From JAVVPL01 sp036655775 (GTDB lineage: Bacteria > Bacteroidota > Bacteroidia > Bacteroidales > P3), in the NCBI GenBank assembly GCA_036655775.1, contig JAVVPL010000027.1:1-20382 (forward strand): DNA of 20,382 nt. Direction: 5' to 3'. Positions 1 through 7,322 of this stretch are shown one piece after another (positions within the stretch are counted from its first letter, which is position 1; every line of letters starts with the position of its first letter). The translations under genes and the position numbers were made by a program. Below the pieces are notes generated by a model. It saw only the letters and a list, made by a program, of their open reading frames with translations, ran no database searches and was not told where the DNA came from.

Positions 1-1296
1 TAAAGTCTTTTTTTGTTGAATCAAATCCACCCCTTTCATCATTTGATCTAAAATCATTTGTGGATCTTCAAATCGAGGATTATCAGAAGTTAAAATAAGT
101 CGATTACTATGTAAAGCGGCTATTTTAGCCATAATGGGTCGTTTTGTTGCATCTCTATTACCTCCAGCTCCCACTACAGTAATAATTTGCTGTCCTTCTT
201 CTTTAATGGATTTGATCGTAGTTAGAACATTTTCTAAAGCATCGGGAGTATGTGCATAATCTACAATAGCCGTAAATCCACGCGCAGACGGCATAACCTC
301 AAAACGACCTTCTGCCGCCACCAATTCACTTAACAATCGGAGTACTTCTATTTTATCTTCGCCCAACAAAATAGCAATTGCATAAATCGCCGTTAAATTA
401 TACGCATTAAATTCGCCCACCAAACGACACCAAACATCCATTGAATCCATGTTCAAATGCAGTCCAATCACACTATTTTCAATAATTTTACATTTAAAAT
501 CCGCTGGATTTTTCAAAGCATAAGTATAGGTTTTTGCGACTGTATTTTGAAGCATGACTAAACCATTTTTGTCATCTACATTGGTAATTGCAAAGGCCGT
601 TTTAGGCAAATTGTCAAAAAACATTTTTTTGACACGAATATATTCTGCAAAAGTTTTGTGATAATCTAAATGATCGTGGGTAATATTACTAAAAGCGGCC
701 CCTGTAAATTCGAGTGCTGTAATTCGATCTTGTGCAATCGCATGTGAACTCACCTCCATAAAAGCATGGGTACAATTTGCGTTTACCATACGAGCCAAAA
801 GACTGTTCAATTCAATAGGATCTGGCGTAGTATGCGTGCTTGGAATAATCTCTTCGTTAATTTTATTTTGAATAGTAGATAAAAGCCCTACTTTGTAACC
901 CAATTTACAAAACAAAGCATGAAGCAGGCTTACGGTAGTGGTTTTGCCATTAGTTCCTGTAATGCCTACTAATTTTAATTTGGATGAAGGATAGTCGTAA
1001 AATGCCGCGGCTGCATAAGCTAAGGCTTTTGCTGAATTTTCCACTTGAATATACAAAACTTCGGGATACAATTCGGTGGGCCAAACTTGGCAGACCACTG
1101 CTCTAGCTCCATTTTTAATTGCTTGTGGAATAAAATCATGACCATCATTATCTACACCTACAATAGCAAAAAACAAGGCATCTTTGCACACTTTACGTGA
1201 ATCAAAGCAAAGAGAAGTGATTACACACTCTAAATTGCTCATGCTTTGTTTTATTTTGCTAGCATCTGGGAATAATTCCTTCACTGTTTTTTTCAT
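1..1296 (-). CDS. murE: UDP-N-acetylmuramoyl-tripeptide synthetase MurE (C-terminus cut by window edge)
   Basis: This cytoplasmic Mur ligase adds the third stem-peptide residue to UDP-MurNAc-L-Ala-D-Glu, using ATP. About 432 residues are visible and the frame is still open at base 1; family members run to about 480-490, so roughly 50-60 C-terminal residues are missing. Seen in order: an N-terminal uridine-binding part with SRKV, the ATP loop GTNGKTT (about 114-120), a TTPDP motif, MEVSSHA, NITHDHLDYH, DYAHTPD, and DNPR at about 405-408. In this family DNPR marks selection of meso-diaminopimelate; lysine-adding enzymes carry a different motif. The start was set at the ATG at 1296 (MKKTVKEL), which resembles family N-termini. 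An in-frame ATG at 1317 forms an ATGA overlap with the ftsI stop and would add seven residues. It is the last dcw gene visible here. The assignment is sure; only the exact start is open. Confidence 0.95.
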   Translation of the reverse strand, partial: MKKTVKELFPDASKIKQSMSNLECVITSLCFDSRKVCKDALFFAIVGVDNDGHDFIPQAIKNGARAVVCQVWPTELYPEVLYIQVENSAKALAYAAAAFYDYPSSKLKLVGITGTNGKTTTVSLLHALFCKLGYKVGLLSTIQNKINEEIIPSTHTTPDPIELNSLLARMVNANCTHAFMEVSSHAIAQDRITALEFTGAAFSNITHDHLDYHKTFAEYIRVKKMFFDNLPKTAFAITNVDDKNGLVMLQNTVAKTYTYALKNPADFKCKIIENSVIGLHLNMDSMDVWCRLVGEFNAYNLTAIYAIAILLGEDKIEVLRLLSELVAAEGRFEVMPSARGFTAIVDYAHTPDALENVLTTIKSIKEEGQQIITVVGAGGNRDATKRPIMAKIAALHSNRLILTSDNPRFEDPQMILDQMMKGVDLIQQKKTL

Positions 1297-1313
1297 ATTC
1301 ACATCATTTAAAA

Positions 1314-3419
1314 TCATAATAATTCTATACTCACTTTAGCACCTGTATGAATAGGTTCGCCCGCTTGCATCGACTGTCGCACCACCGAGCCTTTTCCATA
1401 CACTCTCACTTGTAATCCTTGTCTTTCCAATAAATAAATAGCATCCCGAGCACCTAAACCTATCACATTCGGCATACTATTGTTAGAATTTGTGAGTAAT
1501 TGACATTTGAGTATTTGGGTTTCTTCTTCTTTTTGCAAACGCACATATTTATTTTTTGCATCCATTGCGGGCGCAGGAATATTCAAATACGAATACACCT
1601 TGCGGATATCTGCGGTATTGCCCCCCCCAACTTCAGGTCGACTGACAATCATCGGCCTTACCATATCCGCACCTACATAATCTCTGAGCAAGGTTGCATA
1701 TACCTTGTCTGCAATTTCTCTAAACACAGGAGCCGAAACTTCACCTCCATATTTTTTGTTTTTTTGAGGATTTGTAATAATTACAATACATGAATACATC
1801 GGATTATCCGCAGGAAAATAGCCTGCAAAAGAAGCTCGATACATCATTTTTTCCACGCCTTTTTTTCCATAATTTATTTGAGCAGTACCCGTTTTTCCCG
1901 CTACTTTATATGGTGAATGCGATAAGGATCTAGCGGTTCCTTCAGTTACAACCCCTTCCAATAAACCTTTCATTTTGTCAATTGTCTTTTTGCTACAAAT
2001 ATGTTCTATCAAAACTACAGGTTCATTTTTTCGTATCACATTATTGCCTTCTTTTATTTCTTTAATAAAATAGGGTTTCATCATTTTTCCATTATTAGCT
2101 ACAGCATTGTACAAAGCCAATTGATGTATGGGGGTCAAACGCAATTCATATCCAATAGACATCCATGGCAAAGAAATTTTGGACCAGGTTTTACTTTTTG
2201 GATTTTTAATATATGGAGCTCCTTCTCCTGCCAATTCCAATCCTAATTTTTCATTCAAACCCATTTTGTACAAATAATCTGTAAATTTTTTAGGATTTTG
2301 ATGAAAAACATCATAAGCCAAGTATGAAATTCCCACATTGGAAGACTTTTCAAAGGCTTTTTTAAAAGAAATTTCCCCATAACCACCTCTCTTTGAATCT
2401 ATCATATTCCGTCCATGAAACGCCATAATACCCGTTGGCACAAGCGTACTGGTATCGTATTTCCCATCTTCCAAAATGGCAATTGAAGAGGCTAGTTTAA
2501 AGGTAGAGCCTGGCTCTGCACTTTCTTGAATTGCATAATTTAAAGCTTCGGAATATTTGCCATCCTTTCCTCTTTTCAAATTAGCAATTGCTCGTATTTC
2601 TCCCGTTACCACTTCCATTAAGATCGCACATCCATGCTCTGCTTCATTTTCTAGCAAACAACGCATCAAGGCAGCCTCGGCAACATCCTGTATACGAATA
2701 TCAATGGTGGTAATAATATCTTTCCCATTCTCAGGTTCTATCTGATTGTTGCTATATACGGGACGCCAAATATCATTGGCCACTTTTTTGACTAAACGTT
2801 TTCCACTAATACCAGCCAACTCTTTATTAAATGCAGACTCTATACCCACTCCTTTTCCATCGGTAGTTTTATAATATCCAATCGTACGAGATGCCAAATC
2901 ATTATATGGCAAATATCTAAATTCTTTTTCCTCTACAATTAACCCCCCTTTAAACTGTCCTTTTTTCAGAATAGGAAATTGTTTGATCCTTTGTAATTGT
3001 GTATAATTGATATTTTGAGCTATTTTCAAACTTCTAATTCCTTTGGCTCGTCCATTGGTAAGCATTTTTTTATATTGCACTTTTGATTTGGCAGGAAACA
3101 TTCTACTTAAACTATCACTCAATGGATTTAGATAAAGACGAAATGTATCAATAGGAATCACACTTTTATGTAAATCGATACGTATCGTAAATATAGGCAC
3201 CGAAGTTGCTATTAAATTGGTATCACGCGAATAAATATTTCCACGAATAGCATGCACCGTTTCCACCTTATAACTTTGCTTTTGCGCTTTCTCTTTCCAT
3301 TTATCACCTTGAACAAACACAAGGACTGCAATCCTCACCACAATTGCAAAGGCAAATAGTAGTAAGAAAGCATACACAAGGTATACCCTATCAAATTTAC
3401 GTTTTTTATCGTGAGTCAT
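1314..3419 (-). CDS. ftsI: Septal peptidoglycan transpeptidase FtsI/PBP3 with C-terminal PASTA domain
   Basis: Class B penicillin-binding protein that cross-links septal peptidoglycan in the periplasm. The 701 residues show a short basic cytoplasmic tail, one membrane anchor (about 11-38), a PBP dimerisation region (about 45-215), and a transpeptidase domain with all three active-site motifs: STFK (nucleophile S305, K308), SSN (359-361) and KTGT (from K509). A linker follows, then one PASTA module (about 645-701, MPNVIGLGARDA to the end). PASTA-bearing class B PBPs in dcw clusters are common in Bacteroidetes; the E. coli enzyme has none. The start overlaps the end of the ftsL-like gene by 14 bp and the stop lies within the possible extended start of murE, so it is translated in a dense operon. 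Oddity: the linker is encoded by a run of eight G (residues 598-600), unusual in this AT-rich DNA and a potential slippage site. Confidence 0.95.
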   Translation of the reverse strand: MTHDKKRKFDRVYLVYAFLLLFAFAIVVRIAVLVFVQGDKWKEKAQKQSYKVETVHAIRGNIYSRDTNLIATSVPIFTIRIDLHKSVIPIDTFRLYLNPLSDSLSRMFPAKSKVQYKKMLTNGRAKGIRSLKIAQNINYTQLQRIKQFPILKKGQFKGGLIVEEKEFRYLPYNDLASRTIGYYKTTDGKGVGIESAFNKELAGISGKRLVKKVANDIWRPVYSNNQIEPENGKDIITTIDIRIQDVAEAALMRCLLENEAEHGCAILMEVVTGEIRAIANLKRGKDGKYSEALNYAIQESAEPGSTFKLASSIAILEDGKYDTSTLVPTGIMAFHGRNMIDSKRGGYGEISFKKAFEKSSNVGISYLAYDVFHQNPKKFTDYLYKMGLNEKLGLELAGEGAPYIKNPKSKTWSKISLPWMSIGYELRLTPIHQLALYNAVANNGKMMKPYFIKEIKEGNNVIRKNEPVVLIEHICSKKTIDKMKGLLEGVVTEGTARSLSHSPYKVAGKTGTAQINYGKKGVEKMMYRASFAGYFPADNPMYSCIVIITNPQKNKKYGGEVSAPVFREIADKVYATLLRDYVGADMVRPMIVSRPEVGGGNTADIRKVYSYLNIPAPAMDAKNKYVRLQKEEETQILKCQLLTNSNNSMPNVIGLGARDAIYLLERQGLQVRVYGKGSVVRQSMQAGEPIHTGAKVSIELL
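1621..1628 (-). repeat. G8 homopolymer tract in ftsI linker
   Basis: On the coding strand this is eight consecutive G, read as Gly-Gly-Gly (residues 598-600), between the transpeptidase domain and the PASTA domain. Reading the alternative frames by eye, gain of one G meets a TAA about 28 codons downstream and loss of one G meets a TGA after about 15 codons. Either slip would delete the PASTA domain but keep the catalytic domain. Whether the tract varies in the population cannot be seen from one sequence. Confidence 0.6.
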
Positions 3420-3906
3420 TGTTTTGGTCAGGCTTTGGAATCATTATTTTCATTGGAGGCACTACGGATTCTTTTATCCCCAAAGTATCGAGAGCCACAG
3501 CCACACTCGACTGAATACTAATACTCATCAATTCAGCTTTGCTTGATACTTCTATGGTTCTAAGTTCCTTCATTTCTTTTTTTATTTTACTAATTTCTCG
3601 CGCCGTGCTTTCTGCAAAATAATTTGAAGCTATTAATAAAAATGCTAAACCTACACAGAATAAAATAAATCGCCAATGGTCAAGCAAACCATCTCTAAGC
3701 AAGACAGAACCATCCAACATTCCCATTGCTTTTGCCTTGCGCTGTTTGCTCTGTTCTTTTCTTTTTTTCGATGCGTTGAGCACTTCTTCCTCTTGAGCTA
3801 AACGTATCGCTTCTTTTTCAGCTTGTTGTTTTTGAGCATCCGCTATCAATGCCAACTCCTCTGGAGTCGTATTTTCTGGGCTAGGAATACGTTTATTCTT
3901 TCCCAT
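3406..3906 (-). CDS. ftsL: FtsL-like cell division protein
   Basis: Small bitopic membrane protein in the ftsL position between rsmH and ftsI. The 166 residues comprise a long cytoplasmic tail rich in Lys, Glu and Gln and likely helical (about 1-77), one membrane segment (about 79-97, FILFCVGLAFLLIASNYF), and a short periplasmic part beginning with a coiled coil (about 98-135, heptad-like STAREISKIKKEMKELR). FtsL in the FtsQLB complex scaffolds FtsWI at the septum by such a coil. FtsL sequences diverge so far that the call rests on topology and gene order rather than motifs. The cytoplasmic tail is about twice as long as that of E. coli FtsL. The gene begins 2 bp after the rsmH stop and overlaps ftsI by 14 bp, consistent with translational coupling. 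A Bacteroidetes-specific FtsL family is the best reading. Confidence 0.8.
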   Translation of the reverse strand: MGKNKRIPSPENTTPEELALIADAQKQQAEKEAIRLAQEEEVLNASKKRKEQSKQRKAKAMGMLDGSVLLRDGLLDHWRFILFCVGLAFLLIASNYFAESTAREISKIKKEMKELRTIEVSSKAELMSISIQSSVAVALDTLGIKESVVPPMKIMIPKPDQNNDSR

Positions 3907-3908
3907 AG

Positions 3909-4814
3909 CTATATTTTTTCAGCAATTCTCAATTTAGCACTACGAGCTCGCGAATTCTCATCCAATTCTTCAGTTTGTGCCACAATTGCCTTGCGATTAA
4001 TAAGCCGAAAAGGGGATAAGGAATTACCATAAAAATCTTTATCAATTTCTCCTTCAAATTTGGCAGAACGCATAAAGTTTTTTACCAATCTATCTTCTAG
4101 GGAATGGTAGGACAAAACCACTAGACGACCTTCGGGTTTCAATATCTCCAAACATTGTTGCAAGACCACCTTTAAAGCCTCAATCTCTTGGTTCACCTCT
4201 ATACGCAAAGCTTGAAACAACATTGCGTAAAATTTATTTTCTTTACCTCTAGCTGGGAAGCGATTTAAAATTTGCATCAATTGCGCAGTATTGGTAATTT
4301 TTTCGTCTACCCTAGCTTTCACTATAGCTTTGGCTATCCTTCTTGCATCTCGGAGTTCGCCATAGGTATATAAAACTTTGCTAATTTCTTCTTCTGTATA
4401 CTCATTGAGAATACTAGCGGCATTTAAACTTTGGCGTTTATCCATCCGCATATCCAAAGGACCTTCGGTGCGAATTGAAAAACCTCTTTCTGGGACATCA
4501 AATTGATGAGAGGAAACACCCAAATCAGCCAAAATTCCATCCACAGGAATTGCGGCATACATTCGTAAAAAATTTTTTAAGTATTGAAAATTTTGATTAA
4601 TTAAGGTAAAACGAGCATCCTCTATGGTGTTTTGTAAAGCATCTTCATCTTGATCAAAAGCAAACAAGCGCCCCTGCTTCCCCAATTTAGCCAATATTTC
4701 ACGTGCATGTCCTCCTCCGCCAAAAGTTAAATCAACATACGTCCCATCAGGCTTAATATTTAAGCCTTCAATTGTTTGGAACAACATAACTGGCGTATGG
4801 TAAACAGTTGGCAT
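3909..4814 (-). CDS. rsmH: 16S rRNA (cytosine(1402)-N4)-methyltransferase RsmH (MraW)
   Basis: SAM-dependent enzyme that methylates N4 of C1402 in the 16S rRNA decoding centre. The 301 residues match the usual family length. Visible motifs are the N-terminal HTPVM, the SAM-binding loop DLTFGGGGHA (about 28-37), FDQDEDAL, ADLGVSSHQFD with GPLDMRMD following, RFPARGKENKFYAMLFQALR, and the late LSYHSLEDRLVKNF signature. The gene starts 6 bp after mraZ and ends 2 bp before the ftsL-like gene, the standard dcw order. The start MPTVYHTPVML fits the family, whose members begin a few residues before HxPVL. Confidence 0.97.
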   Translation of the reverse strand: MPTVYHTPVMLFQTIEGLNIKPDGTYVDLTFGGGGHAREILAKLGKQGRLFAFDQDEDALQNTIEDARFTLINQNFQYLKNFLRMYAAIPVDGILADLGVSSHQFDVPERGFSIRTEGPLDMRMDKRQSLNAASILNEYTEEEISKVLYTYGELRDARRIAKAIVKARVDEKITNTAQLMQILNRFPARGKENKFYAMLFQALRIEVNQEIEALKVVLQQCLEILKPEGRLVVLSYHSLEDRLVKNFMRSAKFEGEIDKDFYGNSLSPFRLINRKAIVAQTEELDENSRARSAKLRIAEKI

Positions 4815-4820
4815 AATGTA

Positions 4821-5291
4821 TTAGTCATTTAAATTTTGTGATTCCGTAATTTGGCCTAAACGTTGAGCGGCTAATTCTGCAAAATCTACCTCTTGTTTAT
4901 TGAGTTCATTGTATACATCCACATCCCAAATCTCAATAATATTCACTTTGGATATTAATACAATTTCTTTATTAATTCGTTTGGCTTTTTTTTGATCCGA
5001 AGGAATCAACAAGCGATCCCCTCCATCCAATTCAATAGGATTTCCTTCCGACAATTTACGAATAAGCAATCTATCCGTTTTATTGTATGGATTTAGTTTT
5101 GCTATTTTGTCGGCCACTTCGCTTTCAAATTCTTGACGTGGATACAATTCCAAACAATCGTCAAAAATACTTTCGCGAATTACAAAACCAGCATCAATAA
5201 CAGACAACAACAACTTTTTGAGAGCTGCTGGAAACTTAAAGCGTCCTGCAGGGTCCACTTTACAGTATTCTTTTCCAACTAATATTGCCAT
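4821..5291 (-). CDS. mraZ: Transcriptional regulator MraZ
   Basis: DNA-binding protein that forms rings of AbrB-like (SpoVT) folds and, in other bacteria, represses its own dcw operon by binding repeated TGGG-type boxes. The 156 residues contain two copies of the diagnostic DxxxR motif, one per half: DPAGR (13-17, followed by FKFP) and DGGDR (89-93, followed by LLIP). This is the usual two-repeat layout and length. It is the first gene of the minus-strand dcw operon, divergent from glsA. Candidate MraZ boxes lie about 90-145 bp upstream of its start. The N-terminus MAILVGKEYCKVD fits the Bacteroidetes family, supporting the ATG at 5291. Confidence 0.95.
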   Translation of the reverse strand: MAILVGKEYCKVDPAGRFKFPAALKKLLLSVIDAGFVIRESIFDDCLELYPRQEFESEVADKIAKLNPYNKTDRLLIRKLSEGNPIELDGGDRLLIPSDQKKAKRINKEIVLISKVNIIEIWDVDVYNELNKQEVDFAELAAQRLGQITESQNLND

Positions 5292-5362
5292 TGATTCAGT
5301 ATTTTAAAAACAAATGCTGCACATTCATTTTAGTTTTTATATTCTATCATTTTTCAATTCGA

Positions 5363-5376
5363 GTGTAAAATTACAC
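5363..5376. repeat. Short palindrome GTGTAA-AA-TTACAC
   Basis: Two perfect 6-bp arms separated by 2 bp overlap the candidate -7 element of the mraZ promoter. It could be an operator half-site pair. Its length allows chance occurrence, and no regulator can be assigned. Confidence 0.3.
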
Positions 5377-5399
5377 AAAATTCCCAAAAAAAACCAAAA
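5366..5399 (-). promoter_or_regulatory. Candidate promoter of the mraZ-dcw operon
   Basis: Read on the minus strand, TTTTG (5399-5395) is followed after 21 bp by TAATTTTA (5373-5366). This matches the Bacteroidetes -33 TTG and seven of eight bases of the -7 TAnnTTTG. Transcription would start near 5360, leaving a leader of about 70 nt before mraZ. The last -7 base is A instead of G, so this is a reasoned candidate only. No better match was found closer to mraZ. Confidence 0.4.
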
Positions 5400-5437
5400 T
5401 GTTAATAACTTTTCCCATTTTGTGCCTAATAAAACCA
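5382..5437 (-). promoter_or_regulatory. Candidate MraZ operator boxes
   Basis: Minus-strand pentamers TGGTT (5437), TGGGA (5417), TGGTT (5396) and TGGGA (5386) start 20, 21 and 10 bp apart, close to whole helical turns. MraZ is known in other bacteria to bind repeated TGGGN-like boxes with 10-bp periodicity upstream of its own gene. The two proximal boxes sit on and inside the candidate mraZ promoter, where binding would block transcription. The motif is short and the region rich in T runs, so chance occurrence is possible. Confidence 0.35.
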
Positions 5438-5467
5438 TTTCCAAAAAATTGGAAAGCAATCTGTAAC

Positions 5468-5498
5468 TTTGTTTTTAGCGTATTTTGTCGTACATTTG
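5468..5498 (+). promoter_or_regulatory. Promoter of the glsA-glsB-engB operon
   Basis: TTTG (5468-5471), 19 bp, then TACATTTG (5491-5498) is an exact fit to the Bacteroidetes -33/-7 consensus. Transcription would start around 5503, giving a leader of about 20 nt to the ATG at 5526. The element argues against the longer glsA reading frame beginning with TTG at 5469, because that start lies inside the -33 box. A second TAnnTTTG match, TAACTTTG at 5464, has no -33 partner at the right distance. Confidence 0.7.
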
Positions 5499-5502
5499 TA
5501 CG
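5489..5502. repeat. Short palindrome CGTACA-TT-TGTACG over the gls -7 element
   Basis: Perfect 6-bp arms with a 2-bp spacer enclose TACATTTG, the -7 box of the gls promoter. Its position would suit a repressor or sigma-contact site. It may be coincidence, since half of it is dictated by the -7 sequence. Confidence 0.3.
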
Positions 5503-5525
5503 TTTTGAATCCAAAAGTAAAACGT

Positions 5526-6380
5526 ATGAAAAGTTTGGAAATTAAAGAAAAGACCGTCGATATAGAACAACTTATACGGAGCAAAATCCCTAAACTTTAT
5601 GTTTGGATTCCCAAATTTGTTATTTCTTGGTTTAAGAAACTAGTACACGAAGAAGAAATGAACACCTATCTTTTCAATAATAAGGATAAAATAGGCGTAG
5701 ATTTCGTAGATGCTATTCTCGCACAAATGGGATATACAATTATAGGTACGGGAGTTCAAAATTTAGATCCACAACGCAGACTATTAATAGCTGCTAATCA
5801 TCCATTTGGAGGCATTGATGGCATGGCGCTAATTTGCGAAGTAGGCAAAATAAGAAAAGATATTCTATTTCCTGTCAATGACATACTTTTAGGGCTACCT
5901 AATTTGAAGCCTTTATTTGTCCCTATTAATAAATATGGTACAAACACTGAAAATTACGACGTATTACAAACTGCTTTCCAATCCGAAAATATTCTTTTAT
6001 ATTTTCCAGCAGGGCTTTGTTCTCGAAAAAAACACAAGAAAATTTGTGATTTAGAATGGAAAAAAACATTTATATCCAAAGCCCGAGAAAGCCAACGAGA
6101 TATCATCCCTGTATTTGTGCAAGGACAAAATTCACCTTTGTTTTATAATTTAGCGAATTGGCGCAAAAAATTGCATATCAAACTAAATATAGAACAATTT
6201 CTTTTAATCAACGAAATGTTTATTCAAAAAAACAAAACCATCCATTTTATTATAGGTGAAGCCATTCCCTACCAAACTTTTGACGAACGTTGTTCAGACA
6301 AAGAGTGGGCAGAAAAAGTAAAACAACACGTTTACGATCTAGCCTCAAATCCAAACAAAAAATTTGAAACACATATATAA
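5526..6380 (+). CDS. glsA: GlsA-like O-acyltransferase (glycine lipid synthesis, PlsC/hemolysin-type)
   Basis: Membrane-associated acyltransferase expected to add the second, ester-linked fatty acid to an N-acyl-glycine (lyso) lipid. The 284 residues hold the acceptor motif NHPFGGIDG (H92, D98) and a downstream FPAG motif (160-163, followed by LCSRK). These are the variants typical of the GlsA and OlsF acyltransferase branch, related to the HX4D and FPEG motifs of PlsC but with five residues between His and Asp. A basic amphipathic N-terminal part (IPKLYVWIPKFVISWFKKLV) could hold it on the membrane. GlsA and GlsB are known from Bacteroides thetaiotaomicron, and the adjacent glsB supports this pairing. 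The start at ATG 5526 (MKSLEIKEK) was chosen because 5469 is a TTG inside the promoter. It could be annotated as a generic 1-acylglycerol-3-phosphate acyltransferase. Confidence 0.85.
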   Translation: MKSLEIKEKTVDIEQLIRSKIPKLYVWIPKFVISWFKKLVHEEEMNTYLFNNKDKIGVDFVDAILAQMGYTIIGTGVQNLDPQRRLLIAANHPFGGIDGMALICEVGKIRKDILFPVNDILLGLPNLKPLFVPINKYGTNTENYDVLQTAFQSENILLYFPAGLCSRKKHKKICDLEWKKTFISKARESQRDIIPVFVQGQNSPLFYNLANWRKKLHIKLNIEQFLLINEMFIQKNKTIHFIIGEAIPYQTFDERCSDKEWAEKVKQHVYDLASNPNKKFETHI

Positions 6381-6391
6381 ATTTGTTCATA

Positions 6392-7318
6392 ATGCAAGAA
6401 ATTATTCCACCTATTGATAGAAAATTATTAAAAAAAGAACTCACTAAAGATCTTTTTATGCGTAAAACTAATTTCGCAGAGAGAGAACTTTACATAATCA
6501 CAGCTCATAATGCACCTGCGGTTATGCAAGAAATTGGTCGCTTGCGAGAATACACCTTTCGGCAAGCGGGTGGTGGCACTGGGAAATCTTGTGATATTGA
6601 TGAATTTGACACTATGGAGAACCCATACAAACAACTTGTGGTATGGGATCCCCAAAGTGAAGAAATTATAGGTGGCTATCGTTTTATCGAAGGGGAAAAT
6701 ATTCAAATAGTGAATGGAAATCCTTTGTTATCGACTGGCGAAATTTTTGATTTTTCCGAAAATTTTATTCAAAATTATTTACCACATACCATTGAATTGG
6801 GACGTTCTTTTATTCAAACCAAATTTCAATCAACCAAAGAAGCCCGCAAAGGAATGTATTCTTTAGATAATTTATGGGACGGACTCGGAGCTATTTGTGT
6901 ACAACATCCTGAAATCATTTATTTTTTTGGGAAAATCACCATGTATCGAGATTTCCCCCTAGAAGCTAGAGATTATATTTTATTTTATTTGCAAACTTTT
7001 TTCCCCGATCCAGATCATTTGGTTATTCCACGCAATCCATTACAACTCGTAACCAATCGCCAAATTCTCGAAGATACATTTAAAGGATTAGATCTAGAAA
7101 CGGCATTTAAAACGCTAAACAAAAGTATTCGAAAATTAGGCGAAAACATTCCTCCTCTTTTTAGTGCTTATACTAAATTATCCCCTACTATGCGCTGTTT
7201 TGGAACGGCTATCAACGACCATTTTGGCGATGTAGAAGAAACAGGAATTTTGATAACTATTGCAGATATCTATCCTGACAAAAAAGAACGACACATGCAA
7301 CCCATTTTTTTAAATTAA
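6392..7318 (+). CDS. glsB: GlsB-like N-acyltransferase (GNAT fold, OlsB-related)
   Basis: Expected to transfer a 3-hydroxy fatty acyl group to the amino group of glycine, the first step of glycine-lipid synthesis; its product is the substrate of GlsA. The 308 residues show the OlsB-type pattern: IGRLREYTFRQAGGGTGK near the front, DEFDTMENPYKQLVVWD, IIGGYRF, ELGRSFIQ, then LWDGLGAICVQHPEIIYFFG and the MYRDFP segment. These are signature stretches of the acyl-ACP-dependent GNAT subfamily that also makes ornithine lipids. The gene is 11 bp after glsA and 4 bp before engB, clearly one operon. The ATG at 6392 (MQEIIPP) was preferred over an in-frame TTG at 6383. The amino acid acceptor (glycine, ornithine or other) cannot be read from sequence and is inferred from Bacteroidales relatives. 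Confidence 0.87.
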   Translation: MQEIIPPIDRKLLKKELTKDLFMRKTNFAERELYIITAHNAPAVMQEIGRLREYTFRQAGGGTGKSCDIDEFDTMENPYKQLVVWDPQSEEIIGGYRFIEGENIQIVNGNPLLSTGEIFDFSENFIQNYLPHTIELGRSFIQTKFQSTKEARKGMYSLDNLWDGLGAICVQHPEIIYFFGKITMYRDFPLEARDYILFYLQTFFPDPDHLVIPRNPLQLVTNRQILEDTFKGLDLETAFKTLNKSIRKLGENIPPLFSAYTKLSPTMRCFGTAINDHFGDVEETGILITIADIYPDKKERHMQPIFLN

Positions 7319-7322
7319 ACCC

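Noticed and set aside
5464..5471. TAACTTTG as an alternative -7 box for gls
   Set aside because: It matches TAnnTTTG but the only TTG upstream is 12 bp away, far from the 19-21 bp needed; TACATTTG at 5491 fits better.
5469..5525. Upstream extension of glsA from a TTG at 5469
   Set aside because: The TTG lies inside the -33 box of a full-consensus promoter and the -7 box is also within the extension. ATG 5526 gives a normal family N-terminus.
6383..6391. TTG start for glsB three codons upstream
   Set aside because: An ATG at 6392 is available, and TTG starts are less likely; the extra residues (MFI) match nothing in the family.
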